A stretch of 64,000 nt of DNA from Promicromonospora sukumoe 327MFSha3.1 (GCF_000385135.1 NZ_ARQM01000012.1:410914-474913); one strand, 5' to 3'; positions 52,637 through 61,171 are shown, numbered from the stretch's first letter. Notes: generated by a model from the sequence alone, not told the origin. Numbers and translations: made by a program.

Positions 52637-53188
52637 GTGATCCCCTCGGAGATGGTGTCGATCCTGTCGGTGGGCCTGCCCGCGCTCGGCGCGGTGCTGT
52701 CGGCGGTGGTCTCGTTCGTCGGTGTCTTGCCGGGTGCCGAGCGCAGGCTGCACCGGCTGGTCGCGATCCACCGGGACATGCCCGAGGGCGAGGGCAAGGA
52801 CGCACTCGAGGACGCGCTCAACCAGCTCGCCGTCCGCATGGCGCGCCGGGCGGTGACCGACCGCGAGGAACGGCAGCGGCATCGGCGCAAGGTCGACGCG
52901 GGCGGAGTGGTGGGGGTGGTGATCATCGTGCTCATCGGTGGCGGCGCGGCCTGGGGGCTGTGGCTGCTCGGGACGCTCCCGGTCTGGCCCGTGCTGCGGT
53001 GGACCCTGTGGGTGCTCGCCATCCTGCTGACCCTCGTCACGACGTTCTTCGTCACCGGCGTGCCGATCTTCAAGGACGAGAACGGCCAGCCCCGCCGGGC
53101 CACGAGGACGGACAGGGACGCGAAAGAGCCGGCACCGGAGGATGCTCCGGCACCGGCTCCCGCCGACGGGGTCCGAGCCCCGGAATGA
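52637..53188 (+). CDS. Small membrane protein of unknown function
   Basis: This protein of about 183 residues has a first hydrophobic stretch (MVSILSVGLPALGAVLSAVVSFVGVL), a charged middle (LEDALNQLAVRMARRAVTDREERQRHRRK), two further helices (VVGVVIIVLIGGGAAWGLWLL and WTLWVLAILLTLVTTFFVTGVPIF) and an acidic Pro-rich tail. Not recognised as a known family. GTG 52637 has TAGGCT 7 nt upstream (leaderless); an in-frame GTG at 52619 is less likely. It ends 1 nt from the convergent SDR gene with no terminator between them. Confidence 0.65.
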   Translation: MIPSEMVSILSVGLPALGAVLSAVVSFVGVLPGAERRLHRLVAIHRDMPEGEGKDALEDALNQLAVRMARRAVTDREERQRHRRKVDAGGVVGVVIIVLIGGGAAWGLWLLGTLPVWPVLRWTLWVLAILLTLVTTFFVTGVPIFKDENGQPRRATRTDRDAKEPAPEDAPAPAPADGVRAPE

Positions 53189-53947
53189 TCAGTGCGCCGA
53201 GTAGCCGCCGTCGACCAGGTGGTAGCTGCCCGAGATGAAGGACGCCTCGTCGCTCAGCAGGAAGAGCGTGAGCGCCGCGACCTCCTTGTCGGTGCCGAGG
53301 CGCTTGCTGGCGTGCTCGTTCTCCAGCGCGGTCAGCGCCTCCGGGCTGAGCGAGGCCCGCACGAGCGGGGTGTCGATGAAGCCCGGGCCCACGGCGTTGG
53401 TGCGCACGCCCTGCTCGGTGTACTCCAGCGCGGCCACCTTGGTCAGGCCCACGAGGGCGTGCTTGCTCGCCACGTACGCGGCGTTCTCCGCGATGCCGAC
53501 CGAGCCGAGCACGGAGGCCATGTTGACGATCGCGCCGCCGCCGGCCGCGACCATGGCGGGGAGCTGGAAGCGCAGCCCGTAGAAGACGCCGTCGAGGTCG
53601 ACCGCGCGCACGCGGTCCCAGGCGGCGACGTCGTACTCGCCGATCTTGGCGGGCGGAGCGCCGATGCCCGCGTTGTTCACCGCGAGGTGCAGGGCGCCGT
53701 ACTGCTCGACGGCGAAGTCCACCGCGGCCTGCGAGTCCTCGGCCTTGGCCGTGTTCTGCGCGAAGGCCGCCGCCGTGCCGCCGGCCGCGACGATCTGGTC
53801 CACCACGGACTGCGCGGACTCCAGCTTGATGTCGGTCACGACCACGGAGGCGCCCTCGGCGGCGAGCTCGCGGGAGATCTCCGCGCCGATGCCGCTGCCG
53901 CCTCCCGTGACGATCGCTACCTTGCCCTGGAACCGGTCCCTCGTCAT
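53189..53947 (-). CDS. Short-chain dehydrogenase/reductase (SDR, glucose-1-dehydrogenase-like)
   Basis: This 252-residue classical SDR has TGGGSGIGAEI (cofactor loop, residues 14-24), NNAGIG, Ser in NMASVLGS, the catalytic YVASK and the substrate loop PGFIDTPLV. D in TDIKLE suggests preference for NAD over NADP. Substrate unknown. ATG 53945-53947 has AAGGAGAGCGCG upstream. Divergent from the FAD oxidase gene. Confidence 0.9.
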   Translation of the reverse strand: MTRDRFQGKVAIVTGGGSGIGAEISRELAAEGASVVVTDIKLESAQSVVDQIVAAGGTAAAFAQNTAKAEDSQAAVDFAVEQYGALHLAVNNAGIGAPPAKIGEYDVAAWDRVRAVDLDGVFYGLRFQLPAMVAAGGGAIVNMASVLGSVGIAENAAYVASKHALVGLTKVAALEYTEQGVRTNAVGPGFIDTPLVRASLSPEALTALENEHASKRLGTDKEVAALTLFLLSDEASFISGSYHLVDGGYSAH

Positions 53948-54211
53948 CGCGCTCTCCTTGCTCTGGTACGGACGGCATCTGCCGTCTCCTCCAGTCCTAT
54001 CCCATGGTTGCCTCGGGCGACTATATGCATCGGCATGTTGTGAGGAGACAGACAGTCCCGATCAGGACACCACGGCGCACGCCGGCGCGCCCGGGCACCA
54101 CCGCCGCCCCGTCCGGGGTGGCGTGAGCCAGGCCACACACCCCGCCGGTCACATCCTCCAGGCCTCCCGAGTCAATCCTTCGTTCGGCACCCCAGCCTGG
54201 AAGGAAACGTC

Positions 54212-55561
54212 ATGTCCTCAGCACTCGACACCCTCCGCCGCGAGTTCGGCGGCGACATCATCGAGCCCGGCGCCGCCGACTACGAGTCGGTGGCGCGCTC
54301 GCGGCTCGTCGTGGGCACCCCGGCCTACGTCCTGCGGCCCAAGACCGTGGCCGACGTGCAGGCGGCCGTCCGCTTCGCCGCCGGCTCCGGCCTCGTGCTC
54401 TCGGTGCGCGGCGGCGGCCACAGCTTTCCCGGGTTCGGCACCAACGACGGCGGCATCGTCATCGACCTGAGCCCCCTCGCGACCGTGGAGGTCGTCGACG
54501 CCGAGCGGCACCTCGTGCGGATCGGCGGCGGCGCCCACTGGGGCGACGTCGCGGAGGCCCTGGCCCCGCACGGCCTGGCGATCTCGTCGGGCGACACCAA
54601 GAGCGTCGGCGTCGGCGGGCTCACGCTCAGCGGCGGCATCGGCTGGAAGGTCCGCAGGTACGGCCTGGCCCTCGACAACCTGATCGCCGCGCAGGTGGTC
54701 ACCGCCGACGGCACGGTCGTGACCGCGAGCGCCGACGAGCACCCGGACCTGTTCTGGGCGATCCGGGGTGGCGGCGGCAACTTCGGCGTCGTGACGTCGT
54801 TCGAGTTCGCGGCGCACCGGACCACGCGCGTCTTCTTCGGCAAGGTGTCGTTCCCCGGGAGTGAGGCCGCCACCGTGCTCCAGGGCTGGGCGGACTACCT
54901 GCGCACGGCCCCGGAGGAGGTCACGTCCATCACCAACCTCGCCAACCCGCAGGCGGGCGGGCCGGAGGCCCCGGTGGAGGTGCACGTGGCGTTCGACGGC
55001 GACGACCCCGACGCCGCGGCGGCGGCGCTCGAGCCGATCCGCCGGCTGGGGACGGTCGTCGAGGACGACGTCGCGCTGATGGACTACGCGGACGTCCTGG
55101 TGGAGGGCGGCACGCCGCCGCCCGGCATCCACGTGATCGCGCACGACGGCCTCGTGGACCACGAGTCGGTCCAGGAGACCCTGCGGATCCTGGCCGAGGC
55201 CGGTACGTCGGCGGGTGCGCCGTCGATCGCGATCCGGAGCCTGGGCGGCGCGATGGCCCGGGTGCCGGGCGACGCCACGGCGTACGCGCACCGGGGTGCG
55301 GAGCTCATGGTCACGACGTTCACCGGTGGCCCGGCTCCCGTGATCGAGGCCGCCAAGCCGGTCCTCGACGGGCTGTGGGGCCGGCTCGCCCCGTACCTCA
55401 GCGGTGCGTACGCGAACTTCCTCACGACGGCCGATGAGACCGACGTCACAGCCGTGTACCCGAGGGCGACCTACGAGCGGCTCGCGACGGTCAAGGCGCA
55501 GTACGACCCGAACAATCTCTTCGCCCGCAACCACAATGTGCGACCTGGACGGATGTCCTAG
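54212..55561 (+). CDS. FAD-linked oxidase (berberine-bridge / 6-hydroxynicotine oxidase type)
   Basis: This 449-residue protein has an FAD-binding domain PKTVADVQAAVRFAAGSGLVLSVRGGGHSFPGF whose His (in GGGHS) is the usual site of 8-alpha covalent FAD, and GLTLSGGIGWKVRRYGLALDN, where bicovalent relatives have a Cys that is absent here, so FAD is probably held by one bond. It ends YDPNNLFARNHNVRP, the BBE C-terminal signature. Such enzymes oxidise alcohols, amines or sugars. ATG 54212 has AAGGAA upstream. Substrate unknown. Confidence 0.88.
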   Translation: MSSALDTLRREFGGDIIEPGAADYESVARSRLVVGTPAYVLRPKTVADVQAAVRFAAGSGLVLSVRGGGHSFPGFGTNDGGIVIDLSPLATVEVVDAERHLVRIGGGAHWGDVAEALAPHGLAISSGDTKSVGVGGLTLSGGIGWKVRRYGLALDNLIAAQVVTADGTVVTASADEHPDLFWAIRGGGGNFGVVTSFEFAAHRTTRVFFGKVSFPGSEAATVLQGWADYLRTAPEEVTSITNLANPQAGGPEAPVEVHVAFDGDDPDAAAAALEPIRRLGTVVEDDVALMDYADVLVEGGTPPPGIHVIAHDGLVDHESVQETLRILAEAGTSAGAPSIAIRSLGGAMARVPGDATAYAHRGAELMVTTFTGGPAPVIEAAKPVLDGLWGRLAPYLSGAYANFLTTADETDVTAVYPRATYERLATVKAQYDPNNLFARNHNVRPGRMS

Positions 55562-55577
55562 TCGGGACCTTCGGCCC

Positions 55578-55612
55578 GGTGGGCGCCGCCCGGCATCCGG
55601 GCGGCGCCCACC
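55578..55612. terminator. Terminator after the FAD-linked oxidase gene
   Basis: Perfect 16-bp arms (55578-55593, 55597-55612) with a CAT loop, then CGCTTTA. It begins 17 nt after the stop codon. Confidence 0.88.
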
Positions 55613-55680
55613 GCTTTAGCGCAGGTCGGACATTACGGTCAATAGCTCCACCGCCTGCCCGAGTCGTCCGTAACGCGATC

Positions 55681-55709
55681 GTGACTTTCGGACCGAGGTT
55701 CGTTACGGT
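55681..55709 (+). promoter_or_regulatory. Candidate promoter of the riboswitch-NlpC/P60 transcript
   Basis: GTGACT (55681-55686), 17-nt spacer, TACGGT (55704-55709); transcription would start near 55716, just before the riboswitch. Confidence 0.5.
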
Positions 55710-55746
55710 CGGTCCGGCCCCCGGGGAATTCCGCGGGCACTCGAGG

Positions 55747-55914
55747 TGGACGCCGAGCCCTGTCACCGCCGCGAGATCTGCTCTGAACAGATGACAGGGA
55801 CGGGGGAACCAAGTACGTGGGCACCGCCAGGTGCCCTTGGGGTGAAGCCGCAACCAGCACGACGCGGCCGGGTCATTCTCCGATCCGAATCCGACAGCTC
55901 ACCTCGTAGGCGCC
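55747..55914 (+). ncRNA. c-di-AMP riboswitch (ydaO/yuaA type)
   Basis: The 5' leader of the NlpC/P60 gene holds the conserved blocks of the ydaO-yuaA aptamer in order: GCCGAGCCCTGTCACCGCC, CGGGGGAACC, CTTGGGGTGAA, then CGATCCGAATCCGACAGCT and ACCTCGTAGGCG, with pairing between the ends. This RNA senses cyclic di-AMP and is known upstream of cell-wall hydrolase genes in actinobacteria. The mechanism in this gene (terminator or ribosome-site occlusion) is not evident. It fills most of the 365-nt gap between 55561 and 55927. Confidence 0.92.
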
Positions 55915-55926
55915 GGGAGAAATGCT

Positions 55927-56754
55927 GTGAGTACACGCACGCCCGGGCGCCATCGTGCTGCCCACCCGCCGATCACCCCGCTGACCCCGTTCTCGCGCGC
56001 CGCGGCCCGTGGGATCTCCGCGACCGCCCGCCGTGGCGCGGTCGTCGCAGCCGGCTCGGGACTCCTCGTCTCGCTGCTCGCCGCTCCGGCCAACGCCGCA
56101 CCGGCGGACGAGCCCCAGGCCACCACCGCCGAGCTCAAGGCCGTCAAGGACGCGGTGCACGCCGCGCAGGAGTCCAGCACCGCTGAGGTGAAGACCGCCG
56201 CGCTGACCACCGCCAAGGTGGACACCGCCCCGGCCGTGAAGGTCGCCGCCGACAGCGAGTTCACGCTGGAGACCGGCACCATCAAGGTGACGCCGGCCCC
56301 CGAGCCCGAGCCCGAGCCCGAGCCGGAGCCCGTCGTCGAGGCCGCCGCGCCCGCCAAGGCCGAGACCACCCAGGCCGTCGCCGAGAAGACCGTGAAGAAG
56401 GCCGCAGCGCCGGCCGCCTCCTCCGGGTCCAAGATCCTCGACATCGCCCGGCAGTACATCGGCGTCCCCTACGTCTGGGGCGGCTCGACCCCCGCCGGGT
56501 TCGACTGCTCAGGCTTCACGTCCTACGTCTACGCCCAGATCGGCATCACCCTGCCGCACTCCTCGGCGGCGCAGCGCAACTCGGGCACCCAGGTCTCGGC
56601 CGCCGAGGCGCAGCCGGGCGACATCATCTGGTCCCCGGGCCACGTCGCCATCTACGCCGGCAACGGCATGCAGATCGAGGCCCCGGTCCCCGGCCAGACC
56701 GTCCGCGAGTCCAAGGTCTGGCAGGACAGCCCGGTCTACCTCCGGATCGGCTGA
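55927..56754 (+). CDS. Secreted NlpC/P60 peptidoglycan endopeptidase
   Basis: This 275-residue protein has a signal-type N-terminus (hydrophobic GAVVAAGSGLLVSLLAAPANA), a Glu-Pro-rich linker (six EP repeats near residues 120-135), and a C-terminal NlpC/P60 domain: IARQYIGVPYVWGGSTPAGFDCSGF with catalytic Cys194, SPGHVAIYAG with His239 and a final EAPVPGQTVRESKVW. It cuts stem-peptide bonds in the cell wall. GTG 55927 has GGGAGAAATGCT upstream. Its leader is a c-di-AMP riboswitch, so wall turnover is tied to that second messenger. Confidence 0.93.
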   Translation: MSTRTPGRHRAAHPPITPLTPFSRAAARGISATARRGAVVAAGSGLLVSLLAAPANAAPADEPQATTAELKAVKDAVHAAQESSTAEVKTAALTTAKVDTAPAVKVAADSEFTLETGTIKVTPAPEPEPEPEPEPVVEAAAPAKAETTQAVAEKTVKKAAAPAASSGSKILDIARQYIGVPYVWGGSTPAGFDCSGFTSYVYAQIGITLPHSSAAQRNSGTQVSAAEAQPGDIIWSPGHVAIYAGNGMQIEAPVPGQTVRESKVWQDSPVYLRIG

Positions 56755-56790
56755 CGCCGCGGGTCGGACCCGTCCGACCCCGGCTCCCCA

Positions 56791-56829
56791 CGCGAAGGGC
56801 CCGCACCGTCTCGGTGCGGGCCCTTCGCG
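56791..56829. terminator. Terminator after the NlpC/P60 gene
   Basis: Perfect 18-bp arms (56791-56808, 56812-56829) with a 3-nt loop. A smaller hairpin (56761-56780) precedes it. Confidence 0.88.
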
Positions 56830-56884
56830 CGTCCCCGCACGACACCCTCGCCCTGACGGGGCGCCGGGTGGCAGGATCGCCACC

Positions 56885-58309
56885 ATGAGCTCACCCACGA
56901 GCGTCGAGACCAACGCCCTGAACACCATCGACGAGGCCGAGCGGCGCGGTTCGCCGCGCAACCTGTTCTGGCCGTGGTTCGGCGCCAACGTCTCGGTGCT
57001 GGGGCTCGGGTACGGCTCCTACCTGCTCGGGTTCGCCGTGTCGTTCTGGCAGGCCGTGGTCGTCGGCGTCGTCGGCATCGTGGTGTCCTTCCTGTTCTGC
57101 GGGTTCATCTCGCTGGCGGGCAAGCGCGGCTCGGCGCCCACCATGGTGCTGTCCCGGGCCGCGTTCGGCGTGCGGGGCAACAAGCTGCCGTCGCTGCTGT
57201 CGTGGATCCTCACGGTCGGCTGGGAGACGGTGCTCGTCGCCCTCGCCACCCTGGCGACGTCCACGGTGCTCGGCACGCTCGGCTGGGGTGGCGGCACGGT
57301 CACCAAGGTCGTGGCCCTGATCGTCGTGGCCGGGATCGTGGTGGTCGCCGGCGTCTTCGGGTTCGACCTCGTGATGCGGCTGCAGGTGGTCATCACGGTG
57401 CTGACCGCCGTGCTCACCGTCGTCTACATCATCCTGGTGGCCGACCACATCGACTGGGCGGCGGTCGCCGCGATCCCCGCGGGCGGCAGCCCGCAGGTGA
57501 TCGGCGGGCTCGTGTTCATGATGACCGGCTTCGGGCTCGGCTGGGTCAACATGGCCGCCGACTACTCGCGCTACCTGCCGCGCTCCGCCTCCGGCCCCGG
57601 CATCGTCGGCTGGACCACGCTCGGCGCCTCGCTGGCCCCCGTCGTCCTGCTCGTGTTCGGCCTGCTGCTCGCCGGCTCGGACCCCGTGCTGAACGAGGCC
57701 ATCGGCGCCGACCCGATCGGCGCCCTGTCCACGCTGCTGCCCACCTGGTTCCTCATCCCGTTCGCGGTGGTGGCGCTGGCCGGGCTGATCGGCGGGGCCG
57801 CCCTCGACATCTACTCCTCCGGCCTCGCGCTGCTCTCCCTGGGCCTGCCCGCCCCGCGCTGGGTCGCCGCCGCCATCGACGGCGCGCTCATGGTCGTGGG
57901 CGCGATCTACGTGGTGTTCGTCGCCGACTCGTTCATCGGGCCCTTCCAGGGCTTCCTCATCACCCTCGGCGTCCCCGTCGCCGCGTGGTGCGGCGTGCTG
58001 CTCGCCGACATCCTGCTGCGCCGCCGCGACTACGCCGACGCCGACCTCTACGACCCCGCCGGCCGCTACGGGTCCGTGAGCTGGCCCGCCGTGCTGCTCG
58101 TCGTGGTCGGCACCGGCATCGGCTGGGGCCTCGTGACCAACACCTACGCGCCCTGGCTGGCCTGGCAGGGCTACCTGCTCGGCCCCCTCGGCGGGGTGGA
58201 GGGGAACTGGGCGTTCGCGAACCTCGGCGTGCTGGTCGCGCTGGCTCTCGGGTTCGTCGGGACGCTCCTGCTGAGCGCCCGCGCGGTGCGGCGTCAGGAG
58301 GGGCGATGA
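56885..58309 (+). CDS. NCS1-family permease (purine/cytosine/allantoin type)
   Basis: This 474-residue integral membrane protein has about 12 helices and the NCS1 pattern: NLFWPWFGANVSVLGLGYGSYLLG near the N-terminus, a conserved SRAAFGVRGNKLPSLLSWILTVGWE, GFGLGWVNMAADYSRYLP and DIYSSGLALLSLGLPAPRW. It imports a nucleobase, hydantoin or related compound with a cation. ATG 56885 has no ribosome site, but CAGGAT lies 7 nt upstream (leaderless). It overlaps the hydrolase gene by 4 nt, so import and hydrolysis of one compound are likely linked. Confidence 0.88.
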   Translation: MSSPTSVETNALNTIDEAERRGSPRNLFWPWFGANVSVLGLGYGSYLLGFAVSFWQAVVVGVVGIVVSFLFCGFISLAGKRGSAPTMVLSRAAFGVRGNKLPSLLSWILTVGWETVLVALATLATSTVLGTLGWGGGTVTKVVALIVVAGIVVVAGVFGFDLVMRLQVVITVLTAVLTVVYIILVADHIDWAAVAAIPAGGSPQVIGGLVFMMTGFGLGWVNMAADYSRYLPRSASGPGIVGWTTLGASLAPVVLLVFGLLLAGSDPVLNEAIGADPIGALSTLLPTWFLIPFAVVALAGLIGGAALDIYSSGLALLSLGLPAPRWVAAAIDGALMVVGAIYVVFVADSFIGPFQGFLITLGVPVAAWCGVLLADILLRRRDYADADLYDPAGRYGSVSWPAVLLVVVGTGIGWGLVTNTYAPWLAWQGYLLGPLGGVEGNWAFANLGVLVALALGFVGTLLLSARAVRRQEGR

Positions 58310-58905
58310 GCGGGGCCGGCGGCGCCGTCGGGCCGGACGGGGCTCTCGGCGCGGACGCCGCCCTCGTCGTGATCGACATGCAGGACGTCTTCGCCGTCCC
58401 GCCCAGCCCGTGGGCCTCCCCCGACTACCCGCGCGCCCTGGCCGGGACCCGGCGCCTGCTGCCCGCCTTCGCGGGCCGCACCGTCCTGACCCGCTACGTC
58501 GCCCCCGCCGTGCCCGACGGCGCCTGGCGCGCCTACTTCGACCAGTGGCCCTTCGCGCTCGTGCCCGAGGACGACCCGCTGTACGAGATCACCGACCTCG
58601 CCGACGTCGTCGCCGGGGGCGCGCCCGTCGTCACGCGCACCACGTTCGGCAAGTGGGGCCCGGAGCTGGCGGCCGCCACCGGCGACGCCGGCACCCTCGT
58701 GCTGACGGGCGTGGCCACCGACTGCTGCGTCATCTCGACGGCGCTCGCCGCCGCCGACGCCGGCCGCCGCGTGCTCGTGGTCGACGACGCCTGCGCGGGC
58801 TCGACGCCGGAGAACCACACGCGCGCCCTGGAGATCATGCGGCTGTACGCGCCGCTGATCGAGGTGACGACGGCCGCTGACCTGCTGGCGGCCACCACGA
58901 ACTGA
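58306..58905 (+). CDS. Isochorismatase-family cysteine hydrolase
   Basis: This 199-residue protein has the cysteine-hydrolase triad: Asp in ALVVIDMQDVF, Lys in TFGKWGPEL and Cys140/141 in GVATDCCVISTALAAADAG. Such enzymes act as amidases (nicotinamidase, ureidomalonase, N-carbamoyl hydrolases) or as isochorismatases. ATG 58306 overlaps the permease stop (ATGA), with AGGAGGGGCG upstream. Coupling to an NCS1 permease suggests catabolism of a nucleobase derivative; the exact substrate is open. Confidence 0.85.
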   Translation: MSGAGGAVGPDGALGADAALVVIDMQDVFAVPPSPWASPDYPRALAGTRRLLPAFAGRTVLTRYVAPAVPDGAWRAYFDQWPFALVPEDDPLYEITDLADVVAGGAPVVTRTTFGKWGPELAAATGDAGTLVLTGVATDCCVISTALAAADAGRRVLVVDDACAGSTPENHTRALEIMRLYAPLIEVTTAADLLAATTN

Positions 58906-58955
58906 CCATGCACCTGCTGCCAGGACCACGGCGGTCCTGGCAGCACCCGCATGGT
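58905..58955. terminator. Hairpin after the isochorismatase-type gene
   Basis: Nested arms ACCATGC ... GCATGGT and CTGCCAGGACC ... GGTCCTGGCAG form an 18-bp interrupted stem; it lies directly after the stop (58903-58905). Confidence 0.75.
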
Positions 58956-58978
58956 CGTCCACCACGAAGGAGACAGCT

Positions 58979-59872
58979 GTGACCCTGAGCAAGATCCGCG
59001 CCCGGTGGGAGCGACACGACGAGCGGTTCGCCCCGGTCCGAGGGGACACGTTCGCCGACGTGCTCTACGACGGGGGCAGCTGGCTCGAGGGCCCGGCGTA
59101 CTCACCGGCGTGGCGCACGCTGCTGTTCAGCGACATCCCGAACGACCGGGTGCTCGCGTGGGACGAGGCCACGGGCGGCGTCGGCGTCTGGCGGAGCCCG
59201 GGCGGCTACGCCAACGGGCGCACCGTCGACCGCGCGGGCCGCATGCTCCAGTGCGAGCACGGCAGCCGCTCGGTCACCCGCACCGAGCCCGACGGCACCG
59301 TCACCACGCTGACCGACCGCTGGCAGGGCAAGCGCCTGAACAGCCCGAACGACCTGGTCGAGCACAGCGGCGGGAGCGTGTGGTTCACCGATCCGACCTA
59401 CGGCATCCAGAGCGACTACGAGGGCTTCTCGGCCACGCCCGAGGTCGGCGGCACCCACGTCTACCGCCGCGACCTGGACGGGTCCGTCACGCGGGTCACG
59501 GACGACTTCGCCGGCCCCAACGGCCTCGCCTTCTCCGCCGACGAGCGCACCCTCTACGTCGCCGACAGCGAGCGCAAGCACCTGCGACGCTTCGACGTCG
59601 GCCTTGACCTGACGCTCTCGGGTGGCGAGGTGCTCGCCACGTGCGACGCCGGCACCTTCGACGGCGTCCGGGTCGACGACGGCGGGCGCATCTGGGCCGC
59701 CGCGCACGACGGCCTGCACTGCCTCGACCCGGACGGCACCCTGTTGGGCAAGCTGCTGCTGCCCGAGGTGTGCTCGAACCTGACGTTCGGCGGGGCCAAG
59801 GGCAACGTGCTGTTCGTGACGGCGACCAACCTGCTGCTCTCGATCCGGGTCACGGTGCGGGGCGTGCGCTGA
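58979..59872 (+). CDS. SMP-30/gluconolactonase/LRE family protein
   Basis: This 297-residue six-bladed propeller protein has WLEGPAYSPAWRTLLFSDIPNDRVLAWD, GRMLQCEHGSRSVTR, RLNSPNDLVEHSGGSVWFTDPTYG and AGPNGLAFSADERTLYVADS, which include the usual Glu, Asn and Asp metal ligands. Relatives hydrolyse lactones (gluconolactone and others). GTG 58979 follows GAAGGAGACAGCT. It is transcribed after the permease-hydrolase pair but beyond a hairpin, so membership in that operon is uncertain. Confidence 0.88.
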   Translation: MTLSKIRARWERHDERFAPVRGDTFADVLYDGGSWLEGPAYSPAWRTLLFSDIPNDRVLAWDEATGGVGVWRSPGGYANGRTVDRAGRMLQCEHGSRSVTRTEPDGTVTTLTDRWQGKRLNSPNDLVEHSGGSVWFTDPTYGIQSDYEGFSATPEVGGTHVYRRDLDGSVTRVTDDFAGPNGLAFSADERTLYVADSERKHLRRFDVGLDLTLSGGEVLATCDAGTFDGVRVDDGGRIWAAAHDGLHCLDPDGTLLGKLLLPEVCSNLTFGGAKGNVLFVTATNLLLSIRVTVRGVR

Positions 59873-59910
59873 GACTGGCTCTGCTGCTGGCCCTGGTGGG
59901 CTGACCCAGG

Positions 59911-59970
59911 TTCAGCAGGCTCCGAGCGTCCGTAACCCCCCGGCGTAACGGTCGCCTGGAGCCTGCTGAA
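59911..59970. terminator. Inverted repeat after the SMP-30 gene
   Basis: Arms TTCAGCAGGCTCC (59911-59923) and GGAGCCTGCTGAA (59958-59970) pair perfectly over 13 bp with a 34-nt loop. Confidence 0.65.
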
Positions 59971-60041
59971 TCTCCGTCAGCCGCTCGGGCACAAAACGGG
60001 CGCCGAGTTCAGTACCGTTACCGCCGGGAGGTGGTCCGGAG

Positions 60042-60596
60042 ATGCTGAACGCCGAGTTCGCACGTGACCTCGTGTTCACCGCGGTGCTGTTCGGCCTGGT
60101 CACCTTCATGTGGGCGGGCTGGGCGCAGGAGCGGCCGCCGGCCGGCGTCGTCTGGCGGGTGGTCCTCGGTGTGCTCAGCGCGGGCGGCCTCGCGCTGCTC
60201 GGCCTCGGGCTCCCGCCCCTGATCCGGAACTGGGACGGCCCGACGGCGCTGGTCTCCGGGGGCACCGCGCTGATCGTCTACATCGTGGTGTTCTGGCTCG
60301 AGGTCGCGGTGATCGCCGGGCTCGCGATCTTCTACGCGCGCACCGGGCGGCAGCATCTCCTGGCGCCGACCGTGCTGATCGTGGTGGGCACCCACTTCGC
60401 GCCGCTGTCGTTCGTGTTCGAGCAGCCGATCATGCTGCTCGCGGCCGTGCTGATCACCGCGGCGGGCGTCGTGAGCCTGTTCCTGCCGCGGCAGGTCGCC
60501 GCGCCGAGCTTCTGGTGCGGCATCCTGGCGGCCCCGGTCTTCCTGGTGCTGGGTACGGTGTCGCTGGTCGCGGGGCAGGGGGCGCTCGGGGGCTGA
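60042..60596 (+). CDS. Small integral membrane protein, unknown function
   Basis: This 184-residue protein has about six hydrophobic stretches (LVFTAVLFGLVTFMWAGWA, VVLGVLSAGGLALLGLGLPPL, ALIVYIVVFWLEVAVIAGLAIFYA, VLIVVGTHFAPLSFVF, LLAAVLITAAGVVSLFL, ILAAPVFLVLGTVSLVAG). No catalytic motif or known family was recognised. ATG 60042 follows GGGAGGTGGTCCGGAG, and TACCGT about 20 nt further up may be its -10 box. Confidence 0.72.
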   Translation: MLNAEFARDLVFTAVLFGLVTFMWAGWAQERPPAGVVWRVVLGVLSAGGLALLGLGLPPLIRNWDGPTALVSGGTALIVYIVVFWLEVAVIAGLAIFYARTGRQHLLAPTVLIVVGTHFAPLSFVFEQPIMLLAAVLITAAGVVSLFLPRQVAAPSFWCGILAAPVFLVLGTVSLVAGQGALGG

Positions 60597-60606
60597 CCGG
60601 CCTCTG

Positions 60607-60628
60607 TGTCAGTGGCTCCCGGCAGACT
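60607..60628 (+). promoter_or_regulatory. Damage-type (RecA-NDp/PafBC-like) leaderless promoter, second copy
   Basis: TGTCAGTG (60607-60614), 8 nt, CAGACT (60623-60628), then 6 nt to ATG 60635. Both boxes and both spacings equal those before the ABC exporter at 15703-15724. Confidence 0.6.
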
Positions 60629-60634
60629 GCCGCC

Positions 60635-61144
60635 ATGACAGTTCTCTTCGACGGCCAGCTCTGGGTCCACTACGCCTACTTCGACGTCGTGCCGTCCGGA
60701 GAGTTCGTCGAAGACCTGATTGCGGCACGGCGCGGCCAGCGGAACGGCCTGCTCGGAGCCCAGGAGCCGCACCGGCTCGGAGGAATCACCGGGCTGCACA
60801 CGGGCGAGGTCGCGTTCCGGGTCGAATGGACCGAGACCGAGCCGTCGATCGGCAGCGAGTGGGAGGACGTCGTCGAGGCCTCGATCGACATTCGCGACGG
60901 CGACTATGCGCTCGACTCGTTCGACCACAGCCACCCGCTGAACATCCCACGGTCCGGGTGGCACCGCGCCAGGTACAACCTGCGAGCCATGGACGCCGGC
61001 CGCGACATGGACACGCCTGGGGAGAACCAGACGGCGCCCGACTCCTACCTGCTGCAGTTCTGGCCGGCGCCACCGAGCCCGGATGCGATCCTCAAGCAGA
61101 CCAGCAGGAACGCGGCCTACTGGCACACCGTCCCGGCACGGTGA
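60635..61144 (+). CDS. Protein of unknown function behind a damage-type promoter
   Basis: This 169-residue acidic soluble protein has no recognised domain. Visible features: an aromatic N-terminus (FDGQLWVHYAYFDVVPSG), alternating strands (VAFRVEWTETEPSIG, VVEASIDIRDGDY), and a C-terminal block SYLLQFWPAPPSPDAILKQTS with a conserved-looking YWHTV end. It suggests a beta-rich sensor or immunity-type fold, but that is a guess. ATG 60635 has no ribosome site; its start is set by the leaderless promoter 6 nt upstream. Confidence 0.7.
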   Translation: MTVLFDGQLWVHYAYFDVVPSGEFVEDLIAARRGQRNGLLGAQEPHRLGGITGLHTGEVAFRVEWTETEPSIGSEWEDVVEASIDIRDGDYALDSFDHSHPLNIPRSGWHRARYNLRAMDAGRDMDTPGENQTAPDSYLLQFWPAPPSPDAILKQTSRNAAYWHTVPAR

Positions 61145-61171
61145 GCCTCTCTGGCCGGGGCCGGTACGACC

